Source of the DNA: Betaproteobacteria bacterium
Lineage (GTDB): Bacteria > Pseudomonadota > Gammaproteobacteria > Burkholderiales > Sulfuricellaceae
DNA: 53,991 bases
Direction: 5' to 3'
Assembly (NCBI GenBank): GCA_021373185.1
Contig: JAJFTF010000035.1
Coordinates: 1 to 53,991 of the forward strand
Shown: one piece after another, positions 27,105-36,143 of the stretch
Position numbering within the stretch: position 1 is the first letter of the stretch
Layout: every line of letters begins with the position of its first letter
The notes under the pieces: generated by a model
Databases searched by the model: none
What the model saw: only the letters and a program-made list of their open reading frames with translations
What the model was told of the DNA's origin: nothing
Translations under genes and position numbers: made by a program

Positions 27105-29039
27105 TTATTGCTCCGCATCTGGCGCTTTGTAGCGCCAGTCAAACGGTCCGCCATGTCCGGAAAAGAGATGGACTCCCGGCACAGAGCGGGCATTCAACCG
27201 GGCTTTTAATAGCTTGGGCGACAGGCTCGTCAGAGAGGCTTCATCGGACTTCAGTTTCATGGTTTGAACGAGCGTATCGCCAAGGATGGTCTCTATGGCG
27301 CAGGATATCCCTGTCGAAGCTTCCCGTTTGCGCTGTACCAACGCAGCAATTTCTTCTTCCAGCGGTTTTTTCTCGTTTTGCAGCGCATTGATCGCTTCGT
27401 TGATCTTGGCAAGCGCAGCCAGGAATGGCGTGACTTTGGCAATCAGGGCTTTCCAGTTGTCCTGCTGCTGCTCGGATAGAACGATTTCCTTTTTTTTCAG
27501 CTTGGCGCCCAACACCAGGTAGTTCTTTACTTCACTTTGATCCGTGATGACCTTGGCTTCCTGCCGCTTTTTTTCGATAGCCAGCTCGATTTCCGGAATT
27601 TGTTTTCCGGTCTCGCTGATTTGCTGATCGAAATCCGACAGGTCGGGGACGATGACCGATACCACGGTCTGGCTATCCCGGCGCGGCCCGGTACTGTTGA
27701 TCCGCATGCTTTTCCCGGCGATCGAGCAGCCTTCGCATGTTTCTATTTCGATGGATTCGCCGAGAATGTCGCAAAGAGCGGCGGACTCGATGATGATTTT
27801 CTTGCCGACGATGACGCAGTTCTCCGCGCGCTGGATGGTGACTGTCCCATTCTCTGCATGGACGATGCTTCCTGTTGCCAGGTTGTCGATCGAGATGTCG
27901 CCATTATGGTTGGTCGCTGAACCGCCGCTCAAATTCTGCTTGAGATGGATATTGCCCCCGGTCGAAATGACCGAGCCGAAAACGTCGGCATGGACAACGA
28001 TGTTTTGTCCTTTGACGACGCACTTTTCCTGAATCTCCCCGTGTTCCTCGAATTCATTGCAGTCCAGGGTAATGTTCCCGGTGGTGCGGACGCTGATCCC
28101 TTCCGTGTTGACGATTTTCTCGACAACGGAGATGCGATTGGTCGCTGTGTCGATATTCAGGAAGCCATCCAGGCTGGCAACGATAAATTCCCCTTGCCGG
28201 GTGCGATCGACAAAGGTTCCCGGCCCCGACAAATCGGCGGAATCGAAATCGCCCGGCAGCGGCGGTTCGACCGGAACTCCGCCAATATCCTGACCCGCAA
28301 CACCCAGCACTCGCGGGGTCTTTTTTAACAGCCGGGCGCCTTTTTTGACTTGTGGGAAACGGTTTTTGTACTGCCTCAGGTCAAATCTGCCGTTCGACAG
28401 TTTCTTGGGCGCATCGTTACGGTAAAGCCCGTCGGTTTGTTCTTCGATTCCGGCATCCGTGCCGAGCAGGGGTTCGAGCGGACGGGCAATAACGGCTCGT
28501 GTTCTTTCTCCGCTGTGGATGACCCCGCGCACGGTGGCAGCATCGATACCGTAGCGGACACCCTTGCCCCACATGTCCGCGACGAATTCGTCGAAGGACA
28601 GTGTTGCCGGTTCCGAGATGCATTTTTCTTCGGTTCGGATGACGATGCGCTCGCCATTTTCCCCTTCGCCGAAAACCGGTTCTTCGACCATCTTCTCGAG
28701 CAATACCGGCTCAAAAAAATATTCCGCTTCACCATCGACAATTTTTATTGCCTTGTAGAGCGCGCGCCGTTCCAGGGGAAACTCCACGATATCGGCTGCA
28801 AAGCGGATCATCGAATCCTTGGCGCCTTTTGTTTCCGCGAGGGGCTTGTTTTCCGTCGAATGGTCGCGCAACAGATCGAGGAAACACTCATAATCGAGAT
28901 CGACGAAATAGTATCCTGACGAAAAAATGCGCTCGACGCTGGTCTGGAACACAGCCGGAGATTCGAGCTTCGCCAGATTGGCGAAAACCCCGTCTGTGCG
29001 CTTGACGATAAGGTTCTGGATTTCGGCGGCGGCGCTCAT
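27105..29039 (-). CDS. FapA-like (DUF342) protein
   Basis: A 644-residue cytosolic protein. The N-terminal 250 residues hold the FapA N-terminal region (EFVADMWGKGVRYGIDAATVRGVIHSGER). The middle (about 290-470) is a right-handed beta-helix of short repeats (GNITLDCNEFEEHGEI, GNIHLKQNLSGGS, GDISIDNLATGSIV). Then comes a long coiled coil (about 485-600). FapA of Vibrio takes part in polar flagellar control; in most other bacteria the role is unknown. No flagellar genes are in view. A TM segment and a signal peptide are absent. Confidence 0.88.
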   Translation of the reverse strand: MSAAAEIQNLIVKRTDGVFANLAKLESPAVFQTSVERIFSSGYYFVDLDYECFLDLLRDHSTENKPLAETKGAKDSMIRFAADIVEFPLERRALYKAIKIVDGEAEYFFEPVLLEKMVEEPVFGEGENGERIVIRTEEKCISEPATLSFDEFVADMWGKGVRYGIDAATVRGVIHSGERTRAVIARPLEPLLGTDAGIEEQTDGLYRNDAPKKLSNGRFDLRQYKNRFPQVKKGARLLKKTPRVLGVAGQDIGGVPVEPPLPGDFDSADLSGPGTFVDRTRQGEFIVASLDGFLNIDTATNRISVVEKIVNTEGISVRTTGNITLDCNEFEEHGEIQEKCVVKGQNIVVHADVFGSVISTGGNIHLKQNLSGGSATNHNGDISIDNLATGSIVHAENGTVTIQRAENCVIVGKKIIIESAALCDILGESIEIETCEGCSIAGKSMRINSTGPRRDSQTVVSVIVPDLSDFDQQISETGKQIPEIELAIEKKRQEAKVITDQSEVKNYLVLGAKLKKKEIVLSEQQQDNWKALIAKVTPFLAALAKINEAINALQNEKKPLEEEIAALVQRKREASTGISCAIETILGDTLVQTMKLKSDEASLTSLSPKLLKARLNARSVPGVHLFSGHGGPFDWRYKAPDAEQ

Positions 29040-29066
29040 GGTTGCATCGTCCCGTATTGGCCGGAT

Positions 29067-30353
29067 TCAGCCCTCATCAGGCAGCTCGTAAACCACGTGT
29101 CCTTCAACCAGCGTCATTCGGACTTTTCCTTGCAGTTCGAATCCGGTGAACGGCGTATTGCGCCCCTGGCTGTTGAGCGAGGCCGGTTCGACTTTCCAAT
29201 ACTGCTCCGGGTCGAAGAGGCATAAATCGGCGGGTTGGCCGACGCCCAGATGGCCGTTGTTCAAGGCCAGGATTCGCGCCGGTTCGGCGGTGACTTTGGC
29301 GATGGCTGCGGACAGGGGTACGCCGGTTTCCTGCGCCCATTTCAGCGTCAGCGGCAGCAGCAATTCCAGGCCGGTGGCGCCGACCTCGGCTTCGGCGAAG
29401 GGCAGCAGTTTGGCGTCGTCGTCTACCGGTGTATGGTCGGAGCAGATGGCATCGACGGTGCCGTCGGCGAGCGCCTCGCGCAGTGCATCGCGGTCGCGCT
29501 GGCTGCGTAGCGGCGGCACCAGGTGGCAGTTGGAATCGAAAAAACCGATGTCCATTTCGCTGAGATGGGCGTGATGCACCGCAATGTCGCAGGTGACCGG
29601 CAAACCTTCCGCTTTGGCGGCGCGGATCAGGGCAATGCCTTCGCGGCTGGAGAGACGACAAATGTGGACGTGCGCGCCAGTTTCGCGAACCAGCGCGAGG
29701 ATCGCCGACAGCGCAATCGATTCGGCGCAGGACGGGATGGCTGGCAGGCCCAGTCGGCTCGCCACTTCGCCATCGTGGGCGACGCCGTCCCGAGCGAGAT
29801 AGGCGTCCTGCGGCCTCAGCCAGACAGTGAAGCCGAAGGTGGCAGCGTATTGCATGGCGCGCATCAACACCAGCGTATCGGAAAGCGGCATGTCGGCGTG
29901 AGAGAAGCCGATGCAGCCGGCGTCATGCAGCTCCGCCATTTCGGTCAGGCGTTCGCCCGCCAGTTTCTGGGTCAATGCGCCGAGCGGGTAGACCCGCGCC
30001 TGGTTAAGGCTTTTGGCGCGGTACTTGAGCATTTCCACCAGGCCCGGTTCGTCCAGCGGCGGGTCGGTGTCGGGCGGGCAGACCAGGCTGGTGACGCCGC
30101 CCGCGACCGCCGCCAGCATTTCGGATTCGAGCGTGGCCTTGTATTCGTAGCCCGGTTCGCGCAGGCGCGCGGACAAATCCACCAGGCCGGGGCAGATCAC
30201 CAGGCCGCTGGCGTCGATCACGCGGTTGGCATGGAAGCCTTCCGGCATGGCGCCGACTGCGGCCACTTTGCCTGCCGCGATGAACACGTCGCGCTGGGCG
30301 TCGATGCCGTTTTTAGGGTCGATCAACCGGCCATTCCTGATATGAATTTTCAT
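29067..30353 (-). CDS. Dihydroorotase-like PyrC' (probably inactive, ATCase-associated)
   Basis: A 428-residue amidohydrolase-fold protein. Active type I dihydroorotases bind metal with H-x-H in a DLHVHLREPG-like motif; here it reads [12 protein letters not shown], so both His residues are gone. Parts of the later site remain ([10 protein letters not shown]). The start overlaps the pyrB stop (ATGA). In Pseudomonas the equivalent PyrC' is catalytically dead but needed to assemble the aspartate transcarbamoylase dodecamer. The same structural role is inferred here, with an active dihydroorotase expected elsewhere in the genome. Confidence 0.88.
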   Translation of the reverse strand: MKIHIRNGRLIDPKNGIDAQRDVFIAAGKVAAVGAMPEGFHANRVIDASGLVICPGLVDLSARLREPGYEYKATLESEMLAAVAGGVTSLVCPPDTDPPLDEPGLVEMLKYRAKSLNQARVYPLGALTQKLAGERLTEMAELHDAGCIGFSHADMPLSDTLVLMRAMQYAATFGFTVWLRPQDAYLARDGVAHDGEVASRLGLPAIPSCAESIALSAILALVRETGAHVHICRLSSREGIALIRAAKAEGLPVTCDIAVHHAHLSEMDIGFFDSNCHLVPPLRSQRDRDALREALADGTVDAICSDHTPVDDDAKLLPFAEAEVGATGLELLLPLTLKWAQETGVPLSAAIAKVTAEPARILALNNGHLGVGQPADLCLFDPEQYWKVEPASLNSQGRNTPFTGFELQGKVRMTLVEGHVVYELPDEG

Positions 30354-31318
30354 GCTGTCTCCCCCGCCTCGTTGCCCATCAGGATGCTCATTACCGCCAT
30401 CCGCACTGCGATGCCGAACGTCACTTGGGACAGGATCACCGACTGCACGCCGTCGGCAACTGAGGATTCGATTTCCACGCCACGGTTCATCGGCCCGGGG
30501 TGCATCACGATTGCGTCGGGGCGCGCCAGCGCGAGCTTTTCAGAAGTCAGGCCGTAGTATTTGAAATATTCCTGCGAGGAGGGCAGCAGCGCGCCGCGCA
30601 TGCGCTCGCTTTGCAGGCGCAGCATGATGATCACATCGACGTCTTTCAGCCCCTTCGCCATGTCATGGTAAATCTGCACGCCCATGCGTTCGGCGCAAGA
30701 GGGAATCAGGGTTTTGGGGGCGATCACGCGCACTTCCGGCACGCCCAGCGTGGTCAGCGCATGAATCTGCGAACGCGCCACGCGCGAATGCAGCATGTCG
30801 CCGACAATCGCCACGCGCAGCCGGGTCAAATCCTTCTTGTAGTGGCGGATGGTGAACATGTCCAGCAGCGCTTGAGTGGGGTGGGCATGGCGACCGTCGC
30901 CGGCGTTGACGACATGAATGTGCGGCGCCACATGGCGCGCAATCAGGTGCGCTGCGCCGGACTGGCTGTGGCGCACCACGAACATGTCGGCCTGCATCGC
31001 CGCCAGGTTGTCGACCGTGTCCAGCAAGGTCTCGCCTTTGGATTGCGAGGAAGTGCCGACATTCAGGTTGATGACATCGGCGGACAGCCGTTTGGCGGCA
31101 ATCTCGAAGGTGGTGCGGGTGCGGGTGCTGGGTTCGAAAAACAAGTTGAAGATCGCCTTGCCGCGTAGCAGCGGCACTTTTTTTACCTCGCGTTCGGCCA
31201 CGCCGAGAAAGGATTCCGCGGTGTCGAGAATGTGGCGCAAAGTGCTGGCCGGCAGGCCATCGATGGTCAGCAGGTGCTGCAGTTCGCCGTTCTTGTTTAG
31301 CTGCGGGTTGTTGCGCAT
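30350..31318 (-). CDS. pyrB: Aspartate carbamoyltransferase, catalytic chain
   Basis: A 322-residue enzyme for the committed step of pyrimidine synthesis (carbamoyl phosphate plus aspartate). The carbamoyl-phosphate motif [13 protein letters not shown] (about residue 57), [14 protein letters not shown] (about residue 135) and the aspartate-site loop MLRLQSERM are all present. I chose the ATG at 31318 (AAAAGGA ten bases upstream) over an in-frame TTG at 31324. There is no pyrI; activity control probably comes through the N-terminal extension and PyrC', as in Pseudomonas. A MITE-like element lies between this gene and pyrR. Confidence 0.96.
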   Translation of the reverse strand: MRNNPQLNKNGELQHLLTIDGLPASTLRHILDTAESFLGVAEREVKKVPLLRGKAIFNLFFEPSTRTRTTFEIAAKRLSADVINLNVGTSSQSKGETLLDTVDNLAAMQADMFVVRHSQSGAAHLIARHVAPHIHVVNAGDGRHAHPTQALLDMFTIRHYKKDLTRLRVAIVGDMLHSRVARSQIHALTTLGVPEVRVIAPKTLIPSCAERMGVQIYHDMAKGLKDVDVIIMLRLQSERMRGALLPSSQEYFKYYGLTSEKLALARPDAIVMHPGPMNRGVEIESSVADGVQSVILSQVTFGIAVRMAVMSILMGNEAGETA

Positions 31319-31335
31319 AATCAAATTATCCTTTT

Positions 31336-31476
31336 GGGCGCCTCTAAAAATCCAGATTTCATCCCAACTGCTGCGTTGCGTAAAAATTTTCTTGCTGACA
31401 TATTACCCATATGCGGCGCGGCGAAATTTTTTCCGCGCCTTGCATTTGGGCGAACTCTAAATTTTTAGAGGCGCCC
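31336..31476. mobile_element. MITE-like element, copy 2 (141 bp), inside the pyr operon
   Basis: Perfect 16-bp terminal inverted repeats (GGGCGCCTCTAAAAAT and complement). It is about 94% identical by eye to the copy at 13600-13794, minus that copy's 54-bp internal segment. The terminal repeats differ from copy 1 at one position on each side, and the changes compensate (T/A there, C/G here). A nested CTCTAAA-TT-TTTAGAG palindrome lies near the right end. It begins 17 bases before the pyrB ATG and its other end supplies the pyrR stop codon. Cotranscription would put its hairpins in the pyr message. Confidence 0.82.
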
Positions 31477-31971
31477 TTTCGCGTCATCCAGGCTCAAACT
31501 CAACTGTCCCGATTCCGTCCGGTTCAGGCAGATATCCTGATGGCCATCAACATTCAGGTGTACCCCGACGAACTGAGCGGAGATCGGCAACTCGCGTTCC
31601 CCCCGATCCACCAGTACTGCTAGCTGGATGCTGGCTGGACGACCGAAATCGAACAAGTCGTTCATGGCTGCGCGGATCGAGCGGCCCGTTTTCAGCACGT
31701 CATCCACCAGGATGATGTGGCGGCCTTCAACCTCGAACGGGATGCGCGAAGGCTTCACCTCGGGGTGCAGTCCTCTGCGACCGAAGTCGTCGCGGTAAAA
31801 GGAAATGTCCAGTGTCCCCAAGGGTGTTTTTACACCCAGTTGCTCGCGTAGCTTTTCCGCCACCCATACCCCACCGGTATGCATGCCGACCAGGACGCTG
31901 TCCGGGGTCAGGCGGGGCCGAATTTGCTGCGCGAGTTCGCGCAGCAGCGTTTCAACTTCAGGTAATTCCAT
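31465..31971 (-). CDS. pyrR: PyrR bifunctional regulator / uracil phosphoribosyltransferase
   Basis: A 168-residue phosphoribosyltransferase-fold protein. The PRPP-binding loop is [22 protein letters not shown] (about residue 95), and [25 protein letters not shown] is the PyrR signature. The ATG at 31971 overlaps ruvX by 14 bases; an open extension upstream does not look like PyrR. The last three codons (Gly-Arg-Leu) and the TAA lie inside the MITE-like element, so the original C-terminus has been replaced. No RNA attenuator typical of Gram-positive PyrR control was seen, so its regulatory role here is unsure. Confidence 0.92.
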   Translation of the reverse strand: MELPEVETLLRELAQQIRPRLTPDSVLVGMHTGGVWVAEKLREQLGVKTPLGTLDISFYRDDFGRRGLHPEVKPSRIPFEVEGRHIILVDDVLKTGRSIRAAMNDLFDFGRPASIQLAVLVDRGERELPISAQFVGVHLNVDGHQDICLNRTESGQLSLSLDDAKGRL

Positions 31972-32401
31972 ATTTATGTTGATCCAGATAAGACTGTAAT
32001 ATGCGTTGCGCGGCGACCTGGTCGAGCACGGTTTTTTGCCGTCGGCCACGCACACCCGCTTCGTTCAAATCCTCGCTGGCCGCTGCCGAGCTCAGGCTCT
32101 CGTCGACAAACGCCGTCTTCAGGCCGAAACGTCCTTCCAACTGGTGCGCGAAGCGTCGGCAGCGCGCGCTCATTTCGTGCTCTCCGCCGTCGGCATGGGC
32201 GGGCATTCCGACTACGGCCAGCACCGGTTGCCATTCTTTCAGCAATGCCCCGATCGTGCCAAAGCGCTGGTCGTTGCTTTCGCCGGTCACCGTCGTCAGC
32301 GGGTGCGCCAGACCCAGATCCAAGTCGCCCACCGCCACGCCGATGCGCTTCAGGCCGAAATCGAAACCGAGCACGGTGCCGCTATGCAGCACGGTATTCA
32401 A
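31958..32401 (-). CDS. ruvX: Putative pre-16S rRNA nuclease YqgF (RuvX)
   Basis: A 147-residue RNase H-fold protein. Motifs are [15 protein letters not shown] (residue 12), [16 protein letters not shown] (about 63) and [15 protein letters not shown] (about 97), carrying the catalytic acidic residues. E. coli YqgF processes the 5' end of 16S rRNA. It overlaps yqgE by four bases (ATGA) and pyrR by 14, the order commonly seen in beta- and gammaproteobacteria. Confidence 0.94.
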   Translation of the reverse strand: MNTVLHSGTVLGFDFGLKRIGVAVGDLDLGLAHPLTTVTGESNDQRFGTIGALLKEWQPVLAVVGMPAHADGGEHEMSARCRRFAHQLEGRFGLKTAFVDESLSSAAASEDLNEAGVRGRRQKTVLDQVAAQRILQSYLDQHKYGIT

Positions 32402-32958
32402 GCATGCCCCGCCTCATCGGCCAGACTGGCAAAATCGACGCCCAGCAATTTCATCGCGGCAGGCAAGCGTTGCTCCCAGGGCAGGTCAAAAATGATCTGC
32501 GCCGAAGCGGGTACGGTGAGCCAGGCATTCTGCGACAATTCCTGTTCGAGTTGCCCGGCATCCCAACCGGCATAGCCGAGCGTCACCAGAAATTTGTACG
32601 GGCCTTGCCCGTGACCAACCGCTTCCAAAATATCTTTCGAGGTGGTCAGGGCGATGTGCTCGTTTACCGCCATGGTGGACAGCCATTCGCCGGCAGGCTG
32701 GTGCAGCACGAAACCGCGATCGGTTTGCACCGGGCCGCCGAAATACACCATGTTCTCCGCCCGCTCATCCGATTCGAGCTTGATGCCGATCTGGTCGAAC
32801 AGCATTTTCAGGGTCATTTCAATCGGGCGATTGACCACCACGCCCAGCGCGCCCTGCTCGGAATGCTCGCAAATATAGGTCAGGGATTTGGCAAAATAAG
32901 GGTCGGCCATGGCCGGCATGGCGATCAGGAAATGGTCGGTCAGATTCACGTTTTGCAT
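32398..32958 (-). CDS. UPF0301 protein YqgE/AlgH
   Basis: A 186-residue protein of the YqgE/AlgH family: [40 protein letters not shown], then [13 protein letters not shown] and [22 protein letters not shown]. Family function is not established; AlgH was linked to alginate regulation in Pseudomonas. It sits between tonB and ruvX with overlaps or short gaps, so it is part of the tonB-yqgE-ruvX-pyrR-pyrB-pyrC' run. Confidence 0.94.
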   Translation of the reverse strand: MQNVNLTDHFLIAMPAMADPYFAKSLTYICEHSEQGALGVVVNRPIEMTLKMLFDQIGIKLESDERAENMVYFGGPVQTDRGFVLHQPAGEWLSTMAVNEHIALTTSKDILEAVGHGQGPYKFLVTLGYAGWDAGQLEQELSQNAWLTVPASAQIIFDLPWEQRLPAAMKLLGVDFASLADEAGHA

Positions 32959-32987
32959 GGCGTAATTATGGCATATCTGCGGTTGCC

Positions 32988-33905
32988 TTACTCGGCAGCC
33001 GTTGTTCCCAATTCGTCGGCGCGGGTGAAGCTCCAGGTGCGCACGATGCCGAGAATGTCGGTGTCTTTGCGGATGTCCTCGGGGAAGGGCGCGTAGGGTG
33101 CCGCCAGGTTGACGATACGGATGGCGGCTTCGTCCAGCACCTTGTGGCCGGAGGAGCGTTTTATCTCGACGCTCTCGACGTTGCCGTCGGATTTGATGTT
33201 GACGATGAGTTGCAGGCTGCCGTAGATTTTCTGCCGTTTCGCCTCTTCCGGGTAATTCAGATTGCCGACTTTTTCCACCTTGAGGCGCCAGTCTTCGGCA
33301 TAACGGGCGAAGCGGTATTCCTGGGTGCGTGCGCCGATAAATGTGCGCTTCGGTTTTTTCTGATAGGACTCCCAGTCACGTGAAATCTGGGCCTCCATCC
33401 GTGCCGCTTGCAGGCTTTTCATCGCCAGGTCGGAGGCCGACGGGCTATCCGATGGCGCTGCCATCTGCTCCGATTTGGCTTGTGCCCGCTCGACGCGCTG
33501 CGTCGATTTGACTTGGGTCATCAGGGTGCGCGCCTGCTGTTCAAGCTGCCCGACCTGCTGCTGTTTCTGTGCCGCACTGGATTCCTGCTGGGGCTGTACC
33601 GGCAGCGGGCTTTGGGCGCGTCGGTCGGCATCGGTATTGCCGCCGCCATCGAGGTTGGCTTGCGCCAAGGCATCGGCCTTGACCGGGCGGGAGACGGATT
33701 TGCGATTGACCAGCACCACGTCGAGAGAGGCGGCGGCGCCTGGTTTTTTTATTTCGGGCGCCTTGAAGACCACGCCGAACACGGCGACCAGATGCAGGGT
33801 AATGGAAAGCAGTAGCACCAGCCCGAGGCGATCGGACTGACTTAGCCGCGCGAAGCGGGTGATGTTGGTTGCAGCATTCAATGGCGCCTGATCGGCCAAC
33901 CCCAT
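32988..33905 (-). CDS. TonB-family energy transducer
   Basis: A 305-residue protein. A cytoplasmic tail of about 30 residues leads to one TM helix ([21 protein letters not shown]; the His in the helix is typical of TonB). A Gln/Ala-rich periplasmic linker follows (about 80-190), then a C-terminal TonB domain ([30 protein letters not shown]). It couples the proton-motive force to outer-membrane transporters together with ExbB/ExbD, which are not in view. I took the ATG at 33905 rather than an in-frame TTG at 33926. The long RFIGART-like segment before the domain occurs in the TonB variants near yqgE in betaproteobacteria. Confidence 0.87.
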   Translation of the reverse strand: MGLADQAPLNAATNITRFARLSQSDRLGLVLLLSITLHLVAVFGVVFKAPEIKKPGAAASLDVVLVNRKSVSRPVKADALAQANLDGGGNTDADRRAQSPLPVQPQQESSAAQKQQQVGQLEQQARTLMTQVKSTQRVERAQAKSEQMAAPSDSPSASDLAMKSLQAARMEAQISRDWESYQKKPKRTFIGARTQEYRFARYAEDWRLKVEKVGNLNYPEEAKRQKIYGSLQLIVNIKSDGNVESVEIKRSSGHKVLDEAAIRIVNLAAPYAPFPEDIRKDTDILGIVRTWSFTRADELGTTAAE

Positions 33906-33959
33906 GAGAACTCTATGATTTGACAATACAAACGTAGTTTAACAGAAATACGTGCCGAA

Positions 33960-35915
33960 TCATTGTTCCTGCTTGTGCAGAAATTTGCAGTGCAATGCGA
34001 CATCCAGCAGATCGACGCCGGAAATCTCGATGCTTACCCGGCTGCCCGGCGCCACTTCCGGCAAGGATGGGACGCGGGTGAAATAAGGCAGATGATCGAG
34101 CTTGATCAGGTTTTCCTTGATCACCACCGCGCCGATTTCGCTGATCTGTTCCTGCTGCAGCCAGCGCAGGCACCAATAGCGCTCCATCTGATCCTGGATG
34201 TTGCCGTAGGCCTCGTAGGCCAGCTCGAAATCGCGCATCGTGATCAACAGCCGCTCGTCGCGGTTGCCGTAGGCTGCCGGCTTATCCTCCAGATGGGCGA
34301 TCAACTGGCGCTGGTTGATCAGGTCGACATAGCGCCGCAGCGGCGAACTCGCCCACATGTAGTGCGTCACGCCCAAGCCCTGATGCGCGCCCGGCGCCAC
34401 GCTCATGCGCACCTTGCCGCCTTCCTGGTTGCGGTAGATGGCGGCGAAGTCGGCTTCCGCCAGAGCCTTGCCCCAGCTTGAATTGACCCGGATCATCAGC
34501 TCCGACACTACCCGGTCGATGGGGGTGTCGCGGCTGCGTTCGGTGATGACGACACGGTCATCGACCACGGTGAAATTGTAATCGGCGAAATTCTGTCGGC
34601 TTTCTGCCTTGCCGCGCCCTTCCTTGAGCTTGGTGGCAAAATCCCACAGCAGTAACAGCTCGTCCTTCCAGGCATAATCGCCTGCGCGGCTGGCCAGGGT
34701 GGCTTCGTTGAAAAGCGGTTCCAGCGTGTCGTGGCGCAGGTTGGCGGCGATCTCGACATGATCCAGCGCGCTTTCCTGGCCGACCACTTCGAGTCCCGGC
34801 GTCACTTCCATATACAGCGACAGCGCCGGGCAACGACGGCCTGCGGCCAGCGTGAAGCGTTCCACTACCGCGTCGGGCAGCATGGTGATTTTTTGTCCCG
34901 GCATGTAGACAGTGGACAGGCGTCGCGCCGCAATCTCATTGAGGCTATCGTCCGGCGAAAAGCCCAGGGCCGGCGCTGCGATATGCACGCCGATGCGCCA
35001 GTTGCCGTTGTCCATGCGCTTGACCGAGAAGGCGTCGTCGATTTCCGTGGTGGCGGCATCATCGATGCTGAAGGCGACCGCATCGGAATGGGCCGGATCG
35101 CCCAAACCAAAACCAGCGCTTTCCACGTTCGCTTCCTCGCCCGCTTGTCTCGCCGAGGTCGCTGCGAAGCAGCGGGAACCCGGCGGGGACACTCCTTGCG
35201 GGTGCGGGAGAGGATTGAGGAGAGGGTTGGCAACTTCGGGGAAGCCGGTGCCTTCGGGAAAGTGCTCGCGCAGGAAGCGGTTGAGATGGAAATCGTGGGA
35301 AGAGGGAATCGCGCCGCACTTCTCCAGCAGTTTCACCGGGCTCAGGCCGGTCTCGGCGCAGGCCTTGTCCAGTGCCTTGTATTCGAGAGTGTTCTTGTCC
35401 GGCGCATACAGCATGGATTCCACCACTGCCGGCGTAAATGCGCCCGGCAGATTTCCCGCCGCCAGCTCTGCCGCATTGCTCGCAATCTGCTCGGCCTGCT
35501 TGCGCTTTTTCTCCTCGGACGCCAGCGCCGCCTTGAGATTTTCTTCCGGCGCGGCCTTGTAGCGGCCTTTGCCCTTTTTGTAGAAATACATCGGCGCGGT
35601 GTGCAGTTTCAACACCACTGCCGCCGCCTCTACCGGAGAAGGCGCATGGCCGTAATACTCGCGGGCGAGATCGGCGAACATGAATTCCTCCTGCCCGCTG
35701 CATTCCCACAGGAAAATCGGATCGAGCTCCCCGGCAGCCGTTTCGGCGGCATCCATGAATCCGGCGATCGGCGGCGAATCGAAGCGCAGCAGCACGTTGG
35801 CCCCCTTGATCTTGGCGCGCTTGCCGTGCGGCGTTTCCACTTGCAGCGAGGTATTGTTGTCGGCCATGATGCTTGCCACCTTGATGGCGCCGTCTTCTTC
35901 GTAAAGAATATTCAT
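33960..35915 (-). CDS. RNB-domain exoribonuclease (RNase II-like)
   Basis: A 651-residue 3'-5' exoribonuclease. N-terminal region (MNILYEEDGAIKVASIM), a helical linker (about 90-245), the RNB catalytic domain from about residue 285 and a C-terminal S1-like stretch (PGSRVSIEISGVDLLDVALHCKF). The metal site reads FSIDDAATTEIDDAF, the form seen in cyanobacterial/plant-type RNase II, with Glu in place of one of the four E. coli Asp residues. The later arginine-finger region is YMWASSPLRRYVDLINQ. I used the ATG at 35915. A repeat-like segment of about 34 codons is present in frame just before the RNB domain (separate entry). Confidence 0.88.
   Translation of the reverse strand: MNILYEEDGAIKVASIMADNNTSLQVETPHGKRAKIKGANVLLRFDSPPIAGFMDAAETAAGELDPIFLWECSGQEEFMFADLAREYYGHAPSPVEAAAVVLKLHTAPMYFYKKGKGRYKAAPEENLKAALASEEKKRKQAEQIASNAAELAAGNLPGAFTPAVVESMLYAPDKNTLEYKALDKACAETGLSPVKLLEKCGAIPSSHDFHLNRFLREHFPEGTGFPEVANPLLNPLPHPQGVSPPGSRCFAATSARQAGEEANVESAGFGLGDPAHSDAVAFSIDDAATTEIDDAFSVKRMDNGNWRIGVHIAAPALGFSPDDSLNEIAARRLSTVYMPGQKITMLPDAVVERFTLAAGRRCPALSLYMEVTPGLEVVGQESALDHVEIAANLRHDTLEPLFNEATLASRAGDYAWKDELLLLWDFATKLKEGRGKAESRQNFADYNFTVVDDRVVITERSRDTPIDRVVSELMIRVNSSWGKALAEADFAAIYRNQEGGKVRMSVAPGAHQGLGVTHYMWASSPLRRYVDLINQRQLIAHLEDKPAAYGNRDERLLITMRDFELAYEAYGNIQDQMERYWCLRWLQQEQISEIGAVVIKENLIKLDHLPYFTRVPSLPEVAPGSRVSIEISGVDLLDVALHCKFLHKQEQ
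35131..35231. repeat. REP-like repeat inserted in frame in the RNB ribonuclease gene
   Basis: On the coding strand the segment reads AACCCTCTCCTCAATCC, CTCTCCCGCACCCGC and onward to CAAGCGGGCGAGG, with a GCTGC-TTC-GCAGC hairpin in the middle. It encodes the low-complexity stretch NPLLNPLPHPQGVSPPG and beyond, unlike the surrounding protein. Sequences of the CCCTCTCCCGC / GCGGGCGAGG kind are typical intergenic repeats in proteobacteria. Open reading frame is kept. Assignment rests on pattern, as no second copy is in the window. Confidence 0.5.
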
Positions 35916-36110
35916 CTGATTATGTAACTGGTTCAAAGTGGGCGAAACTCGCGCACGGGGTTCAAAATTCAATGTTCCGGCAAGGACTCGATCGCCGATT
36001 GGCGGAGAGAAACAAGCGGCAAGACTTCCTGTTCATGGCTCGGTCGGTTATCTGCTACCATTCGGCTTTAAATATGCCGGGTTATCCCGGTGGCTGCGCG
36101 AGCCCGCCAG

Positions 36111-36116
36111 TATAAT
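36111..36116 (+). promoter_or_regulatory. -10 element of the fimV-like gene
   Basis: A perfect TATAAT sits 27 bases before the ATG at 36144. No good -35 is visible 16-18 bases upstream. The 228-base divergent gap (35916-36143) shows nothing else except that the leader has no clear Shine-Dalgarno before the ATG. Confidence 0.45.
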
Positions 36117-36143
36117 GCACAGACCGTTGCCAACCGAAAAAAC

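Noticed and set aside
28990..29066. Operon link between the FapA-like gene and pyrC'
   Set aside because: They share a strand and a short gap, but their functions are unrelated and pyrC' ends a pyrimidine operon. Read-through cannot be excluded.
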